64,000 nucleotides of DNA from Apostichopus japonicus (GCF_037975245.1 NC_092580.1:26210501-26274500), one strand, 5' to 3'; positions 45,375-58,225 are shown, counted from the first letter of the stretch. Notes: generated by a model not told the origin, from the letters alone. Program-made: numbers and translations.

Positions 45375-48300
45375 GTATAGTCTTTAAATTTACCTGCATC
45401 GATGAACTAAAACACATAGCTCTCCCAGCATCGCTGGCACTGTGTAACCTGAGATTCGACTTTAAGAGGTTTGACCGAACATATATATTTTCATAGTTAC
45501 TATACCGATAGGATCTACAAAAAGGAAGTTAACCTAAAATTCTTTAATTTTGCAACAAATAAGTCAACTAGTCTTCTAACACTGTGCTATGTACCTCCCA
45601 ATGGTTGATTATATAGTCACACATATTCACACCATATTGCACTTAATTGCATACATGTTATTCTACCACTTGCAGAATTGGTGACGTTTTAGTCAGAATC
45701 TCTGAACAGAATGAGGCAGCGGACATATACATATCGACAGTAGAAGTTAGGTGATAGGAGATGAATTGCTTCGCCCCGACATGTCGGCAGCATTATTATC
45801 CCATTTAACTGAAGGATTGTGCATGGATGGAGAATATAAACATCCATTTTTACCTTTCTGTCCAGATTCATAATCAGCTTATAAAAGATGCTTCAGGGGA
45901 CATATATAATACATATTATCTTAAAAACTATACTCGACTCCAATCCACTTGTCACTCCACATTTATCAAGGGATGATGCATCCTTGAAGCTGTCAAATAC
46001 GGTAGTTTCACCATCAGAGATCTTTAACTTGTCACTGGTGGCATTCTGTGACAGAGAGAGAGAGACAGAATAAAAACAATGAGACAAATAATTGAGTACA
46101 AACAGAGGCGATGCCTTTAATATTTGACGTACGTAGGACATCCTTAATACCGTACTGTATCATACGTCTTCTTATTGGAAGCCGCCGAACCGAACCATTC
46201 CCAGCCAGCCGGAAGGTGCATGACCCGAAAATGGTAGCCTTAACTCAAAACATCAGTGACTACAACACTTCAATTAAATTACTGCCAAGAATCTGGGTCT
46301 GATATCTTTAATTGTTGAACTTTTCTGTCAATCGACTGCGTTGCCAACTAAAGAGGTTGGAATTGGAGCGATGGACGATATTTGCCCACAGTTATGATAA
46401 GATCGTTTAAGAAAACAGTTTGGCTGTATGATAACCCTGGGGTAATGTAACCTGATGGTATATATATATATATATATATACAACTACAGGCTAAAGGGAA
46501 AGGCTAAATCATGAACCGCATGATTAAGAAGCGAAATGCTTCAGTCTGGTCAACTGGATATAACTTTGTTACGTCCCCTGTTTATTTCTGTTTGATCGTT
46601 TCTCCAAGGTAGTAGCTAATGTGAAGTATAAATACTCTAGTGTGTGTTTTTTCCATGGTTAACTTTTATACCAAAAAGTATAGGTTTATGTTATTAACAA
46701 CTCTGTTAGGTAATAGCTACGTAGATTGTTTTTCTTCAAACTTAACTTAAAATATATTCCACAGAACCTTGAATAGGAATTTGTATGTATGTGGAGAAGG
46801 TGATAGATTTACTGTACTTTCTTGCTAAAACCATGCCTTAAACATTGGAAGGTGATTGCACCCTGAGTTTACAAGGAAACTACAGGGACATAAATTAAAA
46901 GTCTGTAACGTATTGGATCCATACTTTACGTACTTATGCAGCTGTGAAGTTTTTCTATTAAGTATACAGTTCCAGCTGAAATATGTGATATGATCAATAT
47001 TTACAGTATGTGTTCATGTGAATGTTTGATATTGCACAGATTTATCAAAAATGTGTTACTTCCCTGTTTATGTGCATTGCTACCTATTTATGATTCATGT
47101 ATTCATGAGATATATATTCATGATATTCACAAGTCAACTGTACCGATGTAAATGAAGCATGCAAACAAAAATTACAATATTTGCTACTTGCAAATACTGA
47201 CTGATCCTCTCCAGATGTTGATGACATTTTGAACTGAGGGAAAGTTTATGCAAAAGTAGTGACCAGGCTAATTATATGCTAAGTAAATTAATTCTTCTAA
47301 CTATCATGTGCATTTAATTAATACGACAATGCGTTCAGAGTGTTTACGTTATATAGATACATATATAGATCTAATGTGCCTTATTGGCCTAAAGGTACAC
47401 AATTAAATCATTACCAAAATATACTAAATAATTTCCTTGATAAATCTAAGTATACTTGACGTATAAAAAAATGGAATACAAAACCTAAATAAACAATAGT
47501 ATTACATTACCTTTACCTGAAGGAAGCTCACTGTTCACATCGAACTTGCTTGATCAATAGATTACACATTGACATCACTTATATATGTACACATGTTTTA
47601 TTACATAATTTGATGAAATCATTCTGTATGATTTGATGTGAGATTCTTTAAAAATAATTATTGACATAATATGGTTGGGAAGGAAAGAAAGATAATACAT
47701 CCAGCTTTGATCATATTCTGGGACTGTAGACTCATGAATAGAAGGGGTAGTCATGGAAACGTCGGATGATGAAATTTGATGTACAGTCAGTAGTATGCTA
47801 TTGTACTTCTTAAATGTGATGGATTAATTAGAAATATAAGAAGGTTTGATAATTACTGGTTGATAATTTTTGTCCTGAGTGGATGTCACACAGTATATAA
47901 GATATGTTTACATAATATCTGTATTGCTGTTCAAATAAAGAATTTATTTCATCGGTCTCCATTCAACATATATGCACTAAAATCTTTCAAGCCAACAATA
48001 TATGATAACTTTCCTCAAAGTCATCAACCTTATAAATGAACTGTTGTTTTTAATATTTTCATGATTATTCATGATAAAATTAACATAACAAATGAAGATT
48101 ATAAGACCTAGATTTAGTTTTACATGAATAATGTAAATTTTGGAGGACAACTTTATAATCTTTGAACAAAAAGAAAAAAGAAAAAACAATTGTAGTAATA
48201 TCAATGATGTAAACTAAACATAGGAAATGGTAGCTGTACTTGGTAAGTATAATATGTACAGTATAACCATACCTACAGTACAGGGCATGGCCAAATGCTA

Positions 48301-48451
48301 TACAAAACACGGTGAACTTTCAGAGCTAAACAAGTTCAAAGATGTGGTTGTCTACGTAATATTGTAGGAACTATACATATATACGTACTTAGGCCTATTC
48401 AACGAGAGCTAAAAATTCAGAGGCTTTTGAATTTGCTACACAATGTGAACA
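45375..48451. other. AT-rich non-coding stretch
   Basis: TA repeat at 46459-46480 and a GAGA tract at 46051-46066. No gene supported. Confidence 0.5.
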
Positions 48452-48997
48452 CTGAATTATTCCCTGACCTTACACACTCAAATGCACAGACACTGTATGA
48501 ATCTGAAAAAGTGGCAATTTACAATAAAAAAACATAGGTCATTTTTTGTACCTATTTTTTGTACATTGGCTCAGTAGGCAAAAAATAGTCAAAGGAAAAA
48601 CAGAGATAAAGAAGGAAATAAAATGTAGAGAGGAGAGAGAATAAAATTCTCAGTTTCCAGTCTTTTTCTTTATTATAGCTGTATCCAAAGTGACTCTTAT
48701 TTCCTCTGATCATAATTGCCGAGCAAATTTAGAGGGAGGACGTACGAGAAGACGAAGATGAAAAATGAAGGAAATCCAACAAGGCAGAAGGAACATTTCT
48801 TGCTGATAATGATTACCAAATTATCCAAATGCATTTGCAACTCTAAATTTCATAAAATTTTAAAAAAACTTACTGAATTATTCCCTAACCTTATACACTC
48901 ACACAAATGCACATGTAGATCTCTATATAGATCTGAAAATCTAGAAAAAGTGGCAAAATAAAAAAAAATAAAAAAACATAGGTCATATTTTGTACCT
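48452..48997. repeat. Duplication block: outer repeats around a segment repeated at 50.8 kb
   Basis: Diverged copies at 48452-48552 and 48872-48997 share TGAATTATTCCCT, TACACTCA and AAAAAACATAGGTCAT. Between them, 48568-48870 is closely related to 50843-51156, with shared blocks such as TAGCTGTATCCAAAGTGACT and AAGGAAATCCAACAAGGCAG. The frame at 48716-48961 (+) reads through this repeat and the corresponding frame in the other copy is broken, so I do not call it a gene. Confidence 0.85.
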
Positions 48998-49772
48998 CAA
49001 GGTAAATGCATTGCTAATTTTAGCACTTGTCATTTACTTTTGTTCCAGTTTACGAACTCGTTGCACGTTTTGTTCTATTTTTAATCGTCGAACGTGAGAT
49101 CTTAAAGTGTTTTCGACCACTCACACATAAACGTACACACTGTACAACGATGGCTGGCAATCAATAAATTGCTTGTAAAATTTTCGGTATTTTTAAAACC
49201 TTGTCATTCAAGCCACTCACAGACCTCGCGTACGTGGAATTCATCATATTCTCTGCATTTTAAAGGACCGAATAATTTGGCAGGCTGCAGATGCATATCC
49301 ACAAGCTACATATGTAGTGGTACTTAGAAGATCCCTTCAAGAGCCCTTTGACGTCTCTTTGGTGCTAAATATTCAGTTCTACAATTGCATGCTCTTAAGG
49401 AGAGCTTTCGACTGCATTTGTGTACATATCTAGTAATGTAAAGCACACACACAGAAGACGAATAATAAACCCACAATAGAAGCATGAAGCCTCCTGTGTA
49501 TGTACTCCATTCGGATAATATTGTGCATTTTTTTGTACAAGTATCTATGGCCTACTGAAGCAGTCATTGCCGTTGGCCTGTAGGCAGATGACGATGTTTG
49601 AAGAATTGTAGGGCAGGTTAGTGTGTGTCTTTTGGAGTATGAAACACTCGGTGAAAAACTTCTGCACTTCACTCAAACGATTTTGAATGATGCGAAACAA
49701 TTACGTGATCAAAATAATGTCGTGGTGATCGGTGGAGATGTTGGCGGATTAAGAGAGGATTAAACAAGGATT
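48998..49772. other. Non-coding stretch
   Basis: GC content is moderately higher at 49060-49280. No gene supported. Confidence 0.45.
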
Positions 49773-49801
49773 GACTTTGCTTACCTGTCTCCTCACAACT
49801 A
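49773..49801 (+). mobile_element. Short DIRS-like left-end fragment
   Basis: GACTTTGCTTACCTGTCTCC followed by TCACAACTA matches the start of the terminal block. It lies about 185 bp before an inverse right-end fragment, so the pair may be remains of one collapsed element. Confidence 0.5.
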
Positions 49802-49960
49802 ATGTAGAGGGCTTAAACAGGAAACATGTTTTTTTTAAGCTTTTAAAACTTTTTTATCATTCTATAAGTTCAAAATTTCATATCCGTTTCTCAAAAATGG
49901 GAGGCGGGGAGGGGGTGTGCGGGGGGAGGATAGTGAGGTCGAGGGGAATTAAGGGTGGGA

Positions 49961-50178
49961 TATGCAGAATTGCTTATTCTGATTTATGATGAGAAAGAAA
50001 GGCATTGGCCGGAGAAGCTGGTTATAGAGGAGGCACTGTTAAAAAGTTATCAGTTCATTCTGAGCACGGTTAAACGAGGGTGCTAAAGTTGTGGGGTAAC
50101 AGGTAAGCTTGTCTCTCGTCACTCATAAATATCCAAACCATTAAGTTTGGGATTTATGCAGAATTGCTTATTCTGATT
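49961..50178 (-). mobile_element. DIRS-like end insertion with 24 bp flanking direct repeats
   Basis: A 170 bp insert (49985-50154) lies between exact copies of a 24 bp sequence (49961-49984 and 50155-50178, containing CAGAATTGCTTATTCTGATT). The insert is the inverse terminal block with GGCATTGGCCGG, CACTGTTAAAAAGTTATCAG and GTTGTGGGGTAACAGGTAAG. It ends in a diverged version of the second terminus (CACTCATAAATAT, AACCATTAAGTTT). As at 45.1 kb, the terminus is kept and the internal side is cut. Confidence 0.8.
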
Positions 50179-50842
50179 ATCAGTGACTTAGAATGTGTTT
50201 TGATTTTGTCAGTAGGGCAATTGCCCTCTGGCCTTTTTCATATAGTCCCAAACTTACACTTTTTATTTTTTTTAAATATTTTTAATTTTTTTTTTATCCA
50301 TAGATTTAATTCTCACTAGCAACCAATTCCTATAGTCATTTCTAGAGAAGTGCCCGTGCAATCTGTGAATTGCAAAATAACTTTATATTAATCTGTAGTT
50401 TTGATTGTGCTACGAGCGCTACAAGAATGATATCATAGTTTGTTTAGTGCTATATAAAAATTATGTACTATTATTACTATTGTATTGCTTCTCATTGTAA
50501 CTGCTCTCCTGTTCATGCTCAACACATATATTTGACTGTACCATCATTTGACCCTTCCTGTTCAAAGTGCATGTATGAAGCACCTAATTGGCTGGTTATT
50601 GATGAGATGTTTTGTTAGATGAAATCTGCATCCACGTATATAATGTACATGCTGCCAAAACTATACTTTCTCAGAAAATCCTCCCCATTTACGATATTAA
50701 CGGCATTGGATTGACTTTTAAGCTGTTTGGGCTTGAAATAAATTTTATGTTTTCTTGTAGGATAAAAAAGGGGGGAAAATATGCTTCCATTTTGATGACC
50801 AATAAACTAAATTGATATTTAACATTTCAACAAATTTATTCT
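50179..50842. other. AT-rich non-coding stretch
   Basis: No gene supported. T-rich tract at 50255-50297. Confidence 0.5.
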
Positions 50843-51156
50843 GGCTCCGTAGCCAAAAGAAATAGTCAAAGGAGAAAGAGTAAAAAAACAGCAGATAAAA
50901 AAGAGAATAAAAATGAGAGAGACACAGAAGAAAGAGAGAGTAAATTCTCTTTATGGCTTCACTATAGCTGTATCCAAAGTGACTTTTATTTCCTCCGGTC
51001 ATAATTACAGAGCAAATTTTTAGAGGGAGGACATACGAGAAGACGAAGATGAAAAATGAAGGAAATCCAACAAGGCAGAAGGAATGTTTCTTGCTGATAA
51101 TGATTACCAAATTACCCAAATGCATTTGCAATTTCTAGATTCATAAAAATTTTAAC
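50843..51156. repeat. Second copy of the 48.6 kb segment
   Basis: Co-linear with 48568-48870, about 2.3 kb away and in the same orientation. Differences are small indels in GAGA and A-rich tracts. Confidence 0.85.
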
Positions 51157-52389
51157 CAAAAAATCAGCCTCATGAAAAGAAGCTTGTGTACATGCATGCC
51201 TTCCTGGGGAATAATCAGGCTAAATAGCTGCCATGACGCGGGTGACGTCAATGCAGGTGGCTGGGATGTTACACATGAAAGGCTGCACATTTTTCGCTGC
51301 ACATTGTGCACGGATCGATTCATATATCGCAGATATTGCATTCATAGGAACTTTTTAAATGGTCTGCGAATCAACCCAGGGGGCTTTTCTCGGAATGGAA
51401 TGGAATGGAAAAGAGAAACAGAAAGAATTTATAATTTTTTTTTTTTTTTAACAGAGATGTGTTTGTGTGCGTGTCTGTGCTGAGTGCGATTTCGTCTGAC
51501 AGAATGAGATGAGAAAATCTGTCTTTGCAAGTAATTATGTGCAGTTTGTGAGCGGTATGAATTAGATTGGGTGATGTACTTTGAGAAATAAAAGGAAGAA
51601 AATTTGTGCTGCAATATGCTTCAAAGTATTTATACTGATTCTAATATATTATACAGTACTCTTTGCATATTTATATAAGTCACAAATTTTAATATGCTAA
51701 AAAATGCTTAAAATTTTGAAAGGGAATTTTCCTGCTGGTTCTGAAGGGTCCAAATTATTCCCGGACATAATTAGTCTTAAATTAGACAATTGTCTTATAA
51801 TTAGGGAAAATCCTCTGATCCTGATCGACTCTTGAGGAGATTTAAGAGACGGTCCACGATCAAGTAATTATCAGTTAACATCTAGCGTATCTGTGGGTTT
51901 TACTGAAGACCATATGACATGATTCTGGTCACAATAAGTTGCTATTAAGGACAATGACCTGCTGGGATTGATTGTGTGCAGTTTTTTGCTCACAGAGTTA
52001 ATACAATTTGATGACCTCATAATACAGAAAAGTACCAAAAAATTGAGTCATGAATAATAAATATTAACCTCTGGTCGTGTTGGATTATAACCAGCCATGC
52101 ACCCCTGAGAAATCTTTGCAGTCCTGTATAAGATAACAAGTCTCTTCATTTACTTTGCAGTGCAAATTGAATTTGCACAAATTAGCTAAGGCAATTTTTA
52201 GCTCTGTTCCAAGGACTCGGCTCTGTGTGCTGTATGTACTTCAGTAAGCTATATGTGTGCATGTTCCAAGTTGACCATAAAATTTGAGGATGGAAATTAG
52301 GTAATTTGTTTTGAAATCAGGTTGTAGATAGGTCCACTTTCTATAGTCTGGCACTCTGTGACTGGACTTGAGTCCTAAAGTTTTCCTCC
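51157..52389. other. Non-coding stretch
   Basis: A TGGAA tandem (51395-51411) and a T run (51435-51450). No gene supported. Confidence 0.5.
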
Positions 52390-52750
52390 TTAAAGGCATT
52401 GAAGACTCGCGCACAAAGAAACGTCTCATGCCGGTGATCTGACCTAGTTTCGAATGAGGTGTAACAGAAGTGTTAGACACCACCATCGACCCCAGGAAAT
52501 ACGCACCCAGCTTGCTACCGTCGGTAATTAGACACTAGCGCACAGTCAATACATACAGCTACGGTCAATACCCACAACACAGTGTAAATAGCAGCGATGG
52601 ACATCTCAGGACTAGATAAAAATATAACAAGGTATCACGTTTCATTACTGTCTGCATTTTGTAGCGACACGAAAAAAAAAACTTCACTTGCAAGCAACGG
52701 AAAGTTAACTTTTGCAGATGGCGGCATGCGTTTTGGGGCGAGTCTTCAAT
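52390..52750. mobile_element. TTAA-flanked MITE, copy 2
   Basis: After TTAA (52390-52393) the element starts AGGCATTGAAGACTCGCGC and runs 357 bp co-linear with 9334-9690 to GCGAGTCTTCAAT. The last bases of the right inverted repeat and the right TTAA are lost. The left end here is the intact form, so together the two copies define both ends of the family. Confidence 0.85.
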
Positions 52751-55375
52751 GAAAGTAAATTTCTGCCTAAATATTTCTCTCTTCAGCTGACTGTGAGTCA
52801 GTGCTTGTAAGATTATTGAAAAGTAGAAATGAGGCAGAACCCCAACCACCATTATCAGTCTATGTGATAGAGGTGGCTATCATGGACAATTTCCCCTATC
52901 AACAGCCACGAAAAATCTTATTCCATTAAGGAGCCATCACAGATTAAATGTGGACTTCACACGGCACAAGGTTGAAGACTTGTTCAAGTCTAAAAATGAC
53001 ATCATTGAGCCATATGTGTTTGGATATATCTAAATGTTTCATTTCTCTATATATTGCAATGTTTATATTCCGTAGTGGAGATGGGCTTTGCAAAATGCTG
53101 AATCTAAAATATTTCTTGAAGGCTCTTTAATACACTGTCTAGCGATGATATTGGTTTTGGTGTCTACACTGTGAACATTCTACATCAAAAATATGAAAAG
53201 CAATAAAACAGACAGAAATTGGTAAAAGGTTTCAGAACCTATAGTGGCACTATGACATCACAGATGTACAAAATGACAGCTCTCAGATACAAGACATTTT
53301 AAGTCTAGGATATCTCCCAAATGGAAAAAGATTCTCTTAGCCGGAGTTTGGGAGACTGAGATTGTTCTCCACAGAGCTTCATGTTTAGCTATATTAAGAT
53401 GACAGTTTGGGTTTATGTGCCCTTTGAGGCAAAAGAAACAGTCTCTTGATGTACAATCTCATCATTTTGACAAGATCAGGATGAGTAGTGCCCATATAGT
53501 TTTAATTGCCGTGATAATTAGATGTGCAGGAATAGCCGAAGATGAAGACAGACTTCATACAGTAAAGTTGCTTGATTGAACTTACTGTATAGTCTTTCTT
53601 GTTCTTAATATTCTTTTACAGTTTGTTAATGTTAAACCGCAGCTCATATAAATGGGTGGATGGTATAATATCACCGCTATGGTGAGTAAAATATCACAGC
53701 CGGAATATCTACACCTATTCTAAGAAAGCATGGGCAGCAAATCTATAAGACACATATTGAGAAGCTACAACGAGTGACATTGTAATAGAATTAAATGTTG
53801 AAATTCAGATGAAAGGTCATAACCACTTATCTCCCCAAAACCCAGAGAAATCTGAGGAGGTTTTGCTTCTTCTTCTGTGTGTTCCGAGTTGTAGATGGTA
53901 TTCCCATGGCACTGAAAAAAAACAAGGCGGGTTTTATATTGTAATACATATTGTTCAGCGCATTCCTCTGATTAGTTGGAAAATTGCTTTTAATATTTTT
54001 TTTTTTGTGGAAATTTATCTAGATGTGTTGGTAATTAAAAAAAGTACATTGCCCAATTATAACCCTGTCTAAAGCAAAAACCATATGCTGTGATTTTCTA
54101 AAAGGCACATATTGTTTCCAGGGCAAATGTACTTTCCTAGAAAAATGTGCACAAGCAGCTGGTAGTCTGTACGTAGGCCTCCGCCTTTAGATCTGAAACG
54201 ATACAGTATGGTACCTGGATAAAAAAAAAAAAATGTCACATAGTTTTCTGTCCTCTGCTTGACTCGATTGAAATACCCTGCGTCGACTACGTGGCGAGAT
54301 ACGTACGATGTATCACAATAAACTTGCAGAGCTAATCTAGCCAGCCAGCTAGCTAGCAGACTGCATCGTATAAAAAAGAAGAAAGAGAAAATGGAGATGT
54401 ATGCAAATTGGAAATTGCATCCAATCTGTTGTTAAATAGAATGCAAAATGTCCCTTCCTGATCAATTATACAACGTTTGAGTTGATCCCAAATTCATATT
54501 CGTGAGTTCCTGAATTGTTAAGTCTCTCTCTCCGGCGGCGATGATTCTGCGTGCGAGGTATTGATCGTCGGGCCGTCTGTCGTCGTCGTCTGTATAGCCA
54601 GTCACTATACTCATGACTCTGCACAGTTTCACGAGACTGTCACATTGCCAAATGGTGGATGATAAATTTCTAATTGATTTCTGAGCCCCCTTTGAACGGT
54701 GAGATGATGCAAGGACAGGTGTTTGCGAGGTTTTTGTCGTAGACGAGAGTTATAGATATATGCGAATGTCGTTCTCAAAGCCACATCTGCATGAGCAAAA
54801 GGTTTAGCAGAAAATTGATTAGAGGAAAAGGTTCATAATGGTACAATTTTCTTTTCCTCTCCTTGTTTTTTGTTGTTTTGGAACAAGTTTTTGGGGGTCT
54901 TGAATCGTAAGAACAGAGGGTGCATATACAGAGCCGTTCATTTATTAACTGAAGCTCTTGGTTGTTTCAGATTTTAGTCTTTCGTCATTTTGTACTTACA
55001 CCAAGTCACACATAAATAATTGACGTTTTAGAAGTTATTACCAAGTTTTAACCTTGAGATAAAAGTGATTATTATCTCATTGTTTCAATGTTCTCTGTTT
55101 TCCTTCCTTGTTATTTTTTTCAGGTTTGTCTTTTCCATGCAGTAACTAAATTGATAAAACATTTCTTCCTTTTTTTCTTACTAGTGTTCGTTATATGTAT
55201 GTACTGACTTTTGTGTACGTACATCAAGTTGAATTGAAAATTGAATTGTCCAAAAAGACAGTATGTTAATCGTTGTGGTGATTAAACTGTAAAGGGGCAT
55301 AATTTATCCGCTAATGTAGCCGCTCTTCGTTTTTGCTAAATATATATATTTTTTTTCAATCTTGATCCTCTGCAG
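52751..55375. other. Probable Kv4 intron (upstream of the exon)
   Basis: No other exon recognised. The GC-richer block at 54525-54760, with GTCGTCGTCGTC, is a candidate regulatory element. The last 40 bp before 55376 form an AT- and pyrimidine-rich tract ending TGATCCTCTGCAG, a normal 3' splice site. Confidence 0.5.
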
Positions 55376-55538
55376 GTATGGTGACATAGTGCCAGTAACT
55401 ATCTTTGGTAAGGTAGTCGGTGGAGTGTGTGCCCTGTGCGGTGTACTCGTCATCGCTTTACCAGTACCAGTTATAGTGTCTAATTTCAGTAGGATATACC
55501 ACCAAAACCAGAGAGCAGACAAGAGAAAAGCACAACGG
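55376..55538 (+). CDS. Kv4/Shal voltage-gated K+ channel, pore-S6 exon
   Basis: This 163 bp internal exon follows an acceptor (CCTCTGCAG, ending 55375) and ends at a donor (CGG then GTATGT, from 55539). Its first base finishes the Gly codon of the TxGYGD selectivity filter, and 54 full codons follow: YGDIVP (filter end), then the S6 helix with the [11 protein letters not shown] gating motif, then [18 protein letters not shown]. That last stretch identifies the Shal/Kv4 (KCND) class; Shaker, Shab and Shaw channels differ there. Kv4 tetramers carry A-type, fast-inactivating K+ current in the plasma membrane of neurons and muscle. The T1 domain, S1-S5 and the distal C-terminus lie in other exons, none of which I could find here. 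S6 has a CALCG stretch where I recall most Kv4 proteins as CSLSG. Residues past 55538 in the open frame are intron. Confidence 0.95.
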
Positions 55539-55880
55539 GTATGTAGCCTCCATTAGCCTACTGCAATCAAGTTATGGCTCATTTTTTTTTTTAAAGGAAC
55601 TTCCAGAGGATGGTTTATTTTGGAAAGACGGTCATAATTCTATAATTCTCCTGCACTCCAAACATGTGCATAGTATATATATAGATATATATATACTATG
55701 TAGTCATCATGTTAAGAATTTGTATTAGGGATCAATATTGTAATTTACCTTGTCTCTCATTTACCTGTCTCCTCACAGCAACTACACTTTTCTCAACCAA
55801 TTGTATCACAAGCCTTTGCAAATCTTATTGCATTGCCTGTTTCCTCAGTGATTGGTCCGATCTTCTGCCCCCATCATTCT
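55539..55880. other. Kv4 intron start, with DIRS-end fragment
   Basis: The donor at 55539 is followed by non-coding DNA. Positions 55743-55785 carry ATTTACCTTGTC and TTTACCTGTCTCCTCACA, a short left-end fragment of the DIRS-like family. A TA palindrome lies at 55673-55697. Confidence 0.6.
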
Positions 55881-56120
55881 GCTATTCTCCTTCTCCTCAT
55901 TCCCCATCTGCTCCTCCACCTCCTCCTCCACCTCCTCCCCCTCCTCCTCCTGCTCCTGCTCCTCCTCCTCATTCTCCTCCTCATTCTCCTCATTCTTCTC
56001 CTTCCCCTTCCCTCCCCCTCTTCCTCCTCCTGCTCATTCTTCTCCTCCTGCTCTTCCTCTTCCTAAACCCCCCCTCAATCCTCCTCTATCTTCCTCCTTC
56101 CTCTCCTTGGTCCTCCTCAT
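55881..56120. repeat. CTCCTC polypyrimidine tract
   Basis: About 240 bp of CTCCTCCTCC, CTTCC and CATTCTCCT units lie 350 bp inside the intron after the Kv4 exon. The proline/serine/leucine frames at 55709-56221, 55833-56066 and 55852-56178 are artefacts of it. Confidence 0.95.
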
Positions 56121-58136
56121 TCCCTCTCTTGTCCCCGGTACAGGTGATACAAAAGTTTGTCCCAATACAATTCCTTGATCATAGCAGATACATAATCTAC
56201 AGACAAACCAAACTTTTGTAAAGACTATATGGATCAAAATTTAATATCAAAAGTACTACATCATCTCTGTGAACATTTGATGAACACCAAGGTGACCGAT
56301 GAATATAATTAAAGGTATAATTGATGCCAGATATTCAGAGCATCTTTGAGGCCAAACATTTCATATCAAGGTATAAGTGAGATATATTTCTCCTAAGTTT
56401 TCTCTTCTTATGTTTTCATTTCACCAAAAAGGACTAACAATCCCAACAAAGCGTTCTCATCAATTTTGTGTTTCCAAGGGTAATTGTTTTTCATCAAAAA
56501 TTATAGTTTAATCAAAATTTGTTGTATAATAAACTTTTCTTTGTTATACCCCTATAGAGTTTGTGCAATATTTATATATGTCAGTTTACCAGGTGCTGGT
56601 TTGTTTCATTATAGTCAAATCTCTCCAGTTTGATAAAGTAATAGTAGTTTCCCTGCTTGACAAAGATGAACAGGAGTTGATTTTTAATAAACCCTGGCCT
56701 CTTGAGATGAAACTCTCTTAAATCCACGTCTGCCCGCATCAGTTTTTAAGCCACGATGATATCTTGTTGCCGTTTCTCCAGGGTGTTTGTCTTCAATCTT
56801 TGCTCATGTTCCCTTAAATTGTGATGTAACCGTTCAGAGCATTTAGAAGAAAAAAACCGACGAAAATATTAGAGGCTGTTAAAAAATTGTTCGATTTATA
56901 TATTTATTAGTTTTTATTTCTGTCGGCAGTAGTTCAGTCGACATGCAAAGTAATATCGAGCTAATTTCCAAGTCCTTAATAGCGAGCATACGGCCGTGTG
57001 GAATCGGTCGATAGAAGCACTCGGTAGGTCGTTAACCAGCTAGAAGCTGTCAGACCGGGCTCTCAGATTTATTGTAACCATAAGGAGCTCGTGCAGAGGG
57101 TATGATTGACATGATTATACCCGTTTATGAAGCCGGGAGATGAAACCCAGCCAGTGTCAGAGGAGTCGTAGCATCTTGATTTCAAAAGTTTTTAGTTTTA
57201 TGGGATACTCAAGCTACCGTAGTTATCTATATTCTGATGGATTTCTTTTTTTTTGGTTACTCTAAAAGATGCAAGAAAGAGAGAAAGAGAAAGCTTTTCA
57301 AATGTGGAGAGAAGAAAACAATCTTTAGTCGTTTGGCATTTGATGCAGATAAATTGAAGAGATGATAGGCCATTGAATGGAGTCTGATATAGAGAAGCGT
57401 AATAAATGTATGGCGGATATAGGAATTGTTCGCTATAGTTATGGTGTCTGCAGAATACAAAACCTGTTAAAAAAACAACAGTTTGTTTTAAGCAAGTGTG
57501 GATTCGCTCTCTCCCTCGTTACTAACCTCCCCCTCCCTATTACAAATAAATCAAAGCCTATTTATCTTCTGTTTAGTGTTAGAATATTACGTAGTCAGAA
57601 TTACACATGAAGGAAGGCTATTAGCTGAATAATTTAAGCTAGTATGCTTGTCAACATTTTGAGGAAGCTGGCAGCTGAGTAAGGTTCTCTCAGTTCCCTG
57701 GAGGCAGAGTATAAAGCCTATCAAACTTTGTCCTACTTCATTGGCCTCTGAAGCAATCTACTCGATATTGTGTGTATGTATGTGTGTGTATGTGCATGGT
57801 TTTTAATCTTATACAAATACGCGCATAGGTAATTATGGAGTATCAGTACTCTTCTTTTATAATTTCATTTTTATCTGAATAATGTTAACTACGTTTTGGT
57901 TTAATGTGACTCCTACATTGAATGAATGTATAATGGACTGAACACAAGCTTTAAAGGGAGGGGTGGGGGGGGGACATTGAATTGCCTAAGAAGTGTTGTG
58001 AACATTTGTACATTTGTTCACATGTTGTCTTATGCATGTAGCTGAGACCTAATGTTGTTTATTGTGAATGGATGGATCATTGCAAAAAGTTACAATATTA
58101 CATGATTTAGTTCTGTTAAGTTTCTTTGTTTTTTAT
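56121..58136. other. Probable Kv4 intron
   Basis: No next Kv4 exon recognised. The block 56925-57180 is GC-richer, lacks repeats and is not open in any frame for long, so it is a candidate conserved regulatory element. A GT-rich tract lies at 57770-57800. Confidence 0.45.
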
Positions 58137-58225
58137 TCAAGCTTGTCTTGAAGGAATTTTTTATTTATTCAAGCTTTTCTTGAAGGAATTTTGTTTTGTT
58201 TTATTTCATGCTTGTCTTGAACGAA
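58137..58225. repeat. Short tandem repeat, three ~40 bp units
   Basis: CAAGCTTGTCTTGAAGGAAT, CAAGCTTTTCTTGAAGGAAT and a diverged CATGCTTGTCTTGAACGAAT are separated by T-rich spacers. Confidence 0.85.

Noticed and set aside
55709-56221. 170-residue proline-rich frame after the Kv4 exon
   Set aside because: It is a translation of the CTCCTC tract. Two other frames over the same tract are equally open.
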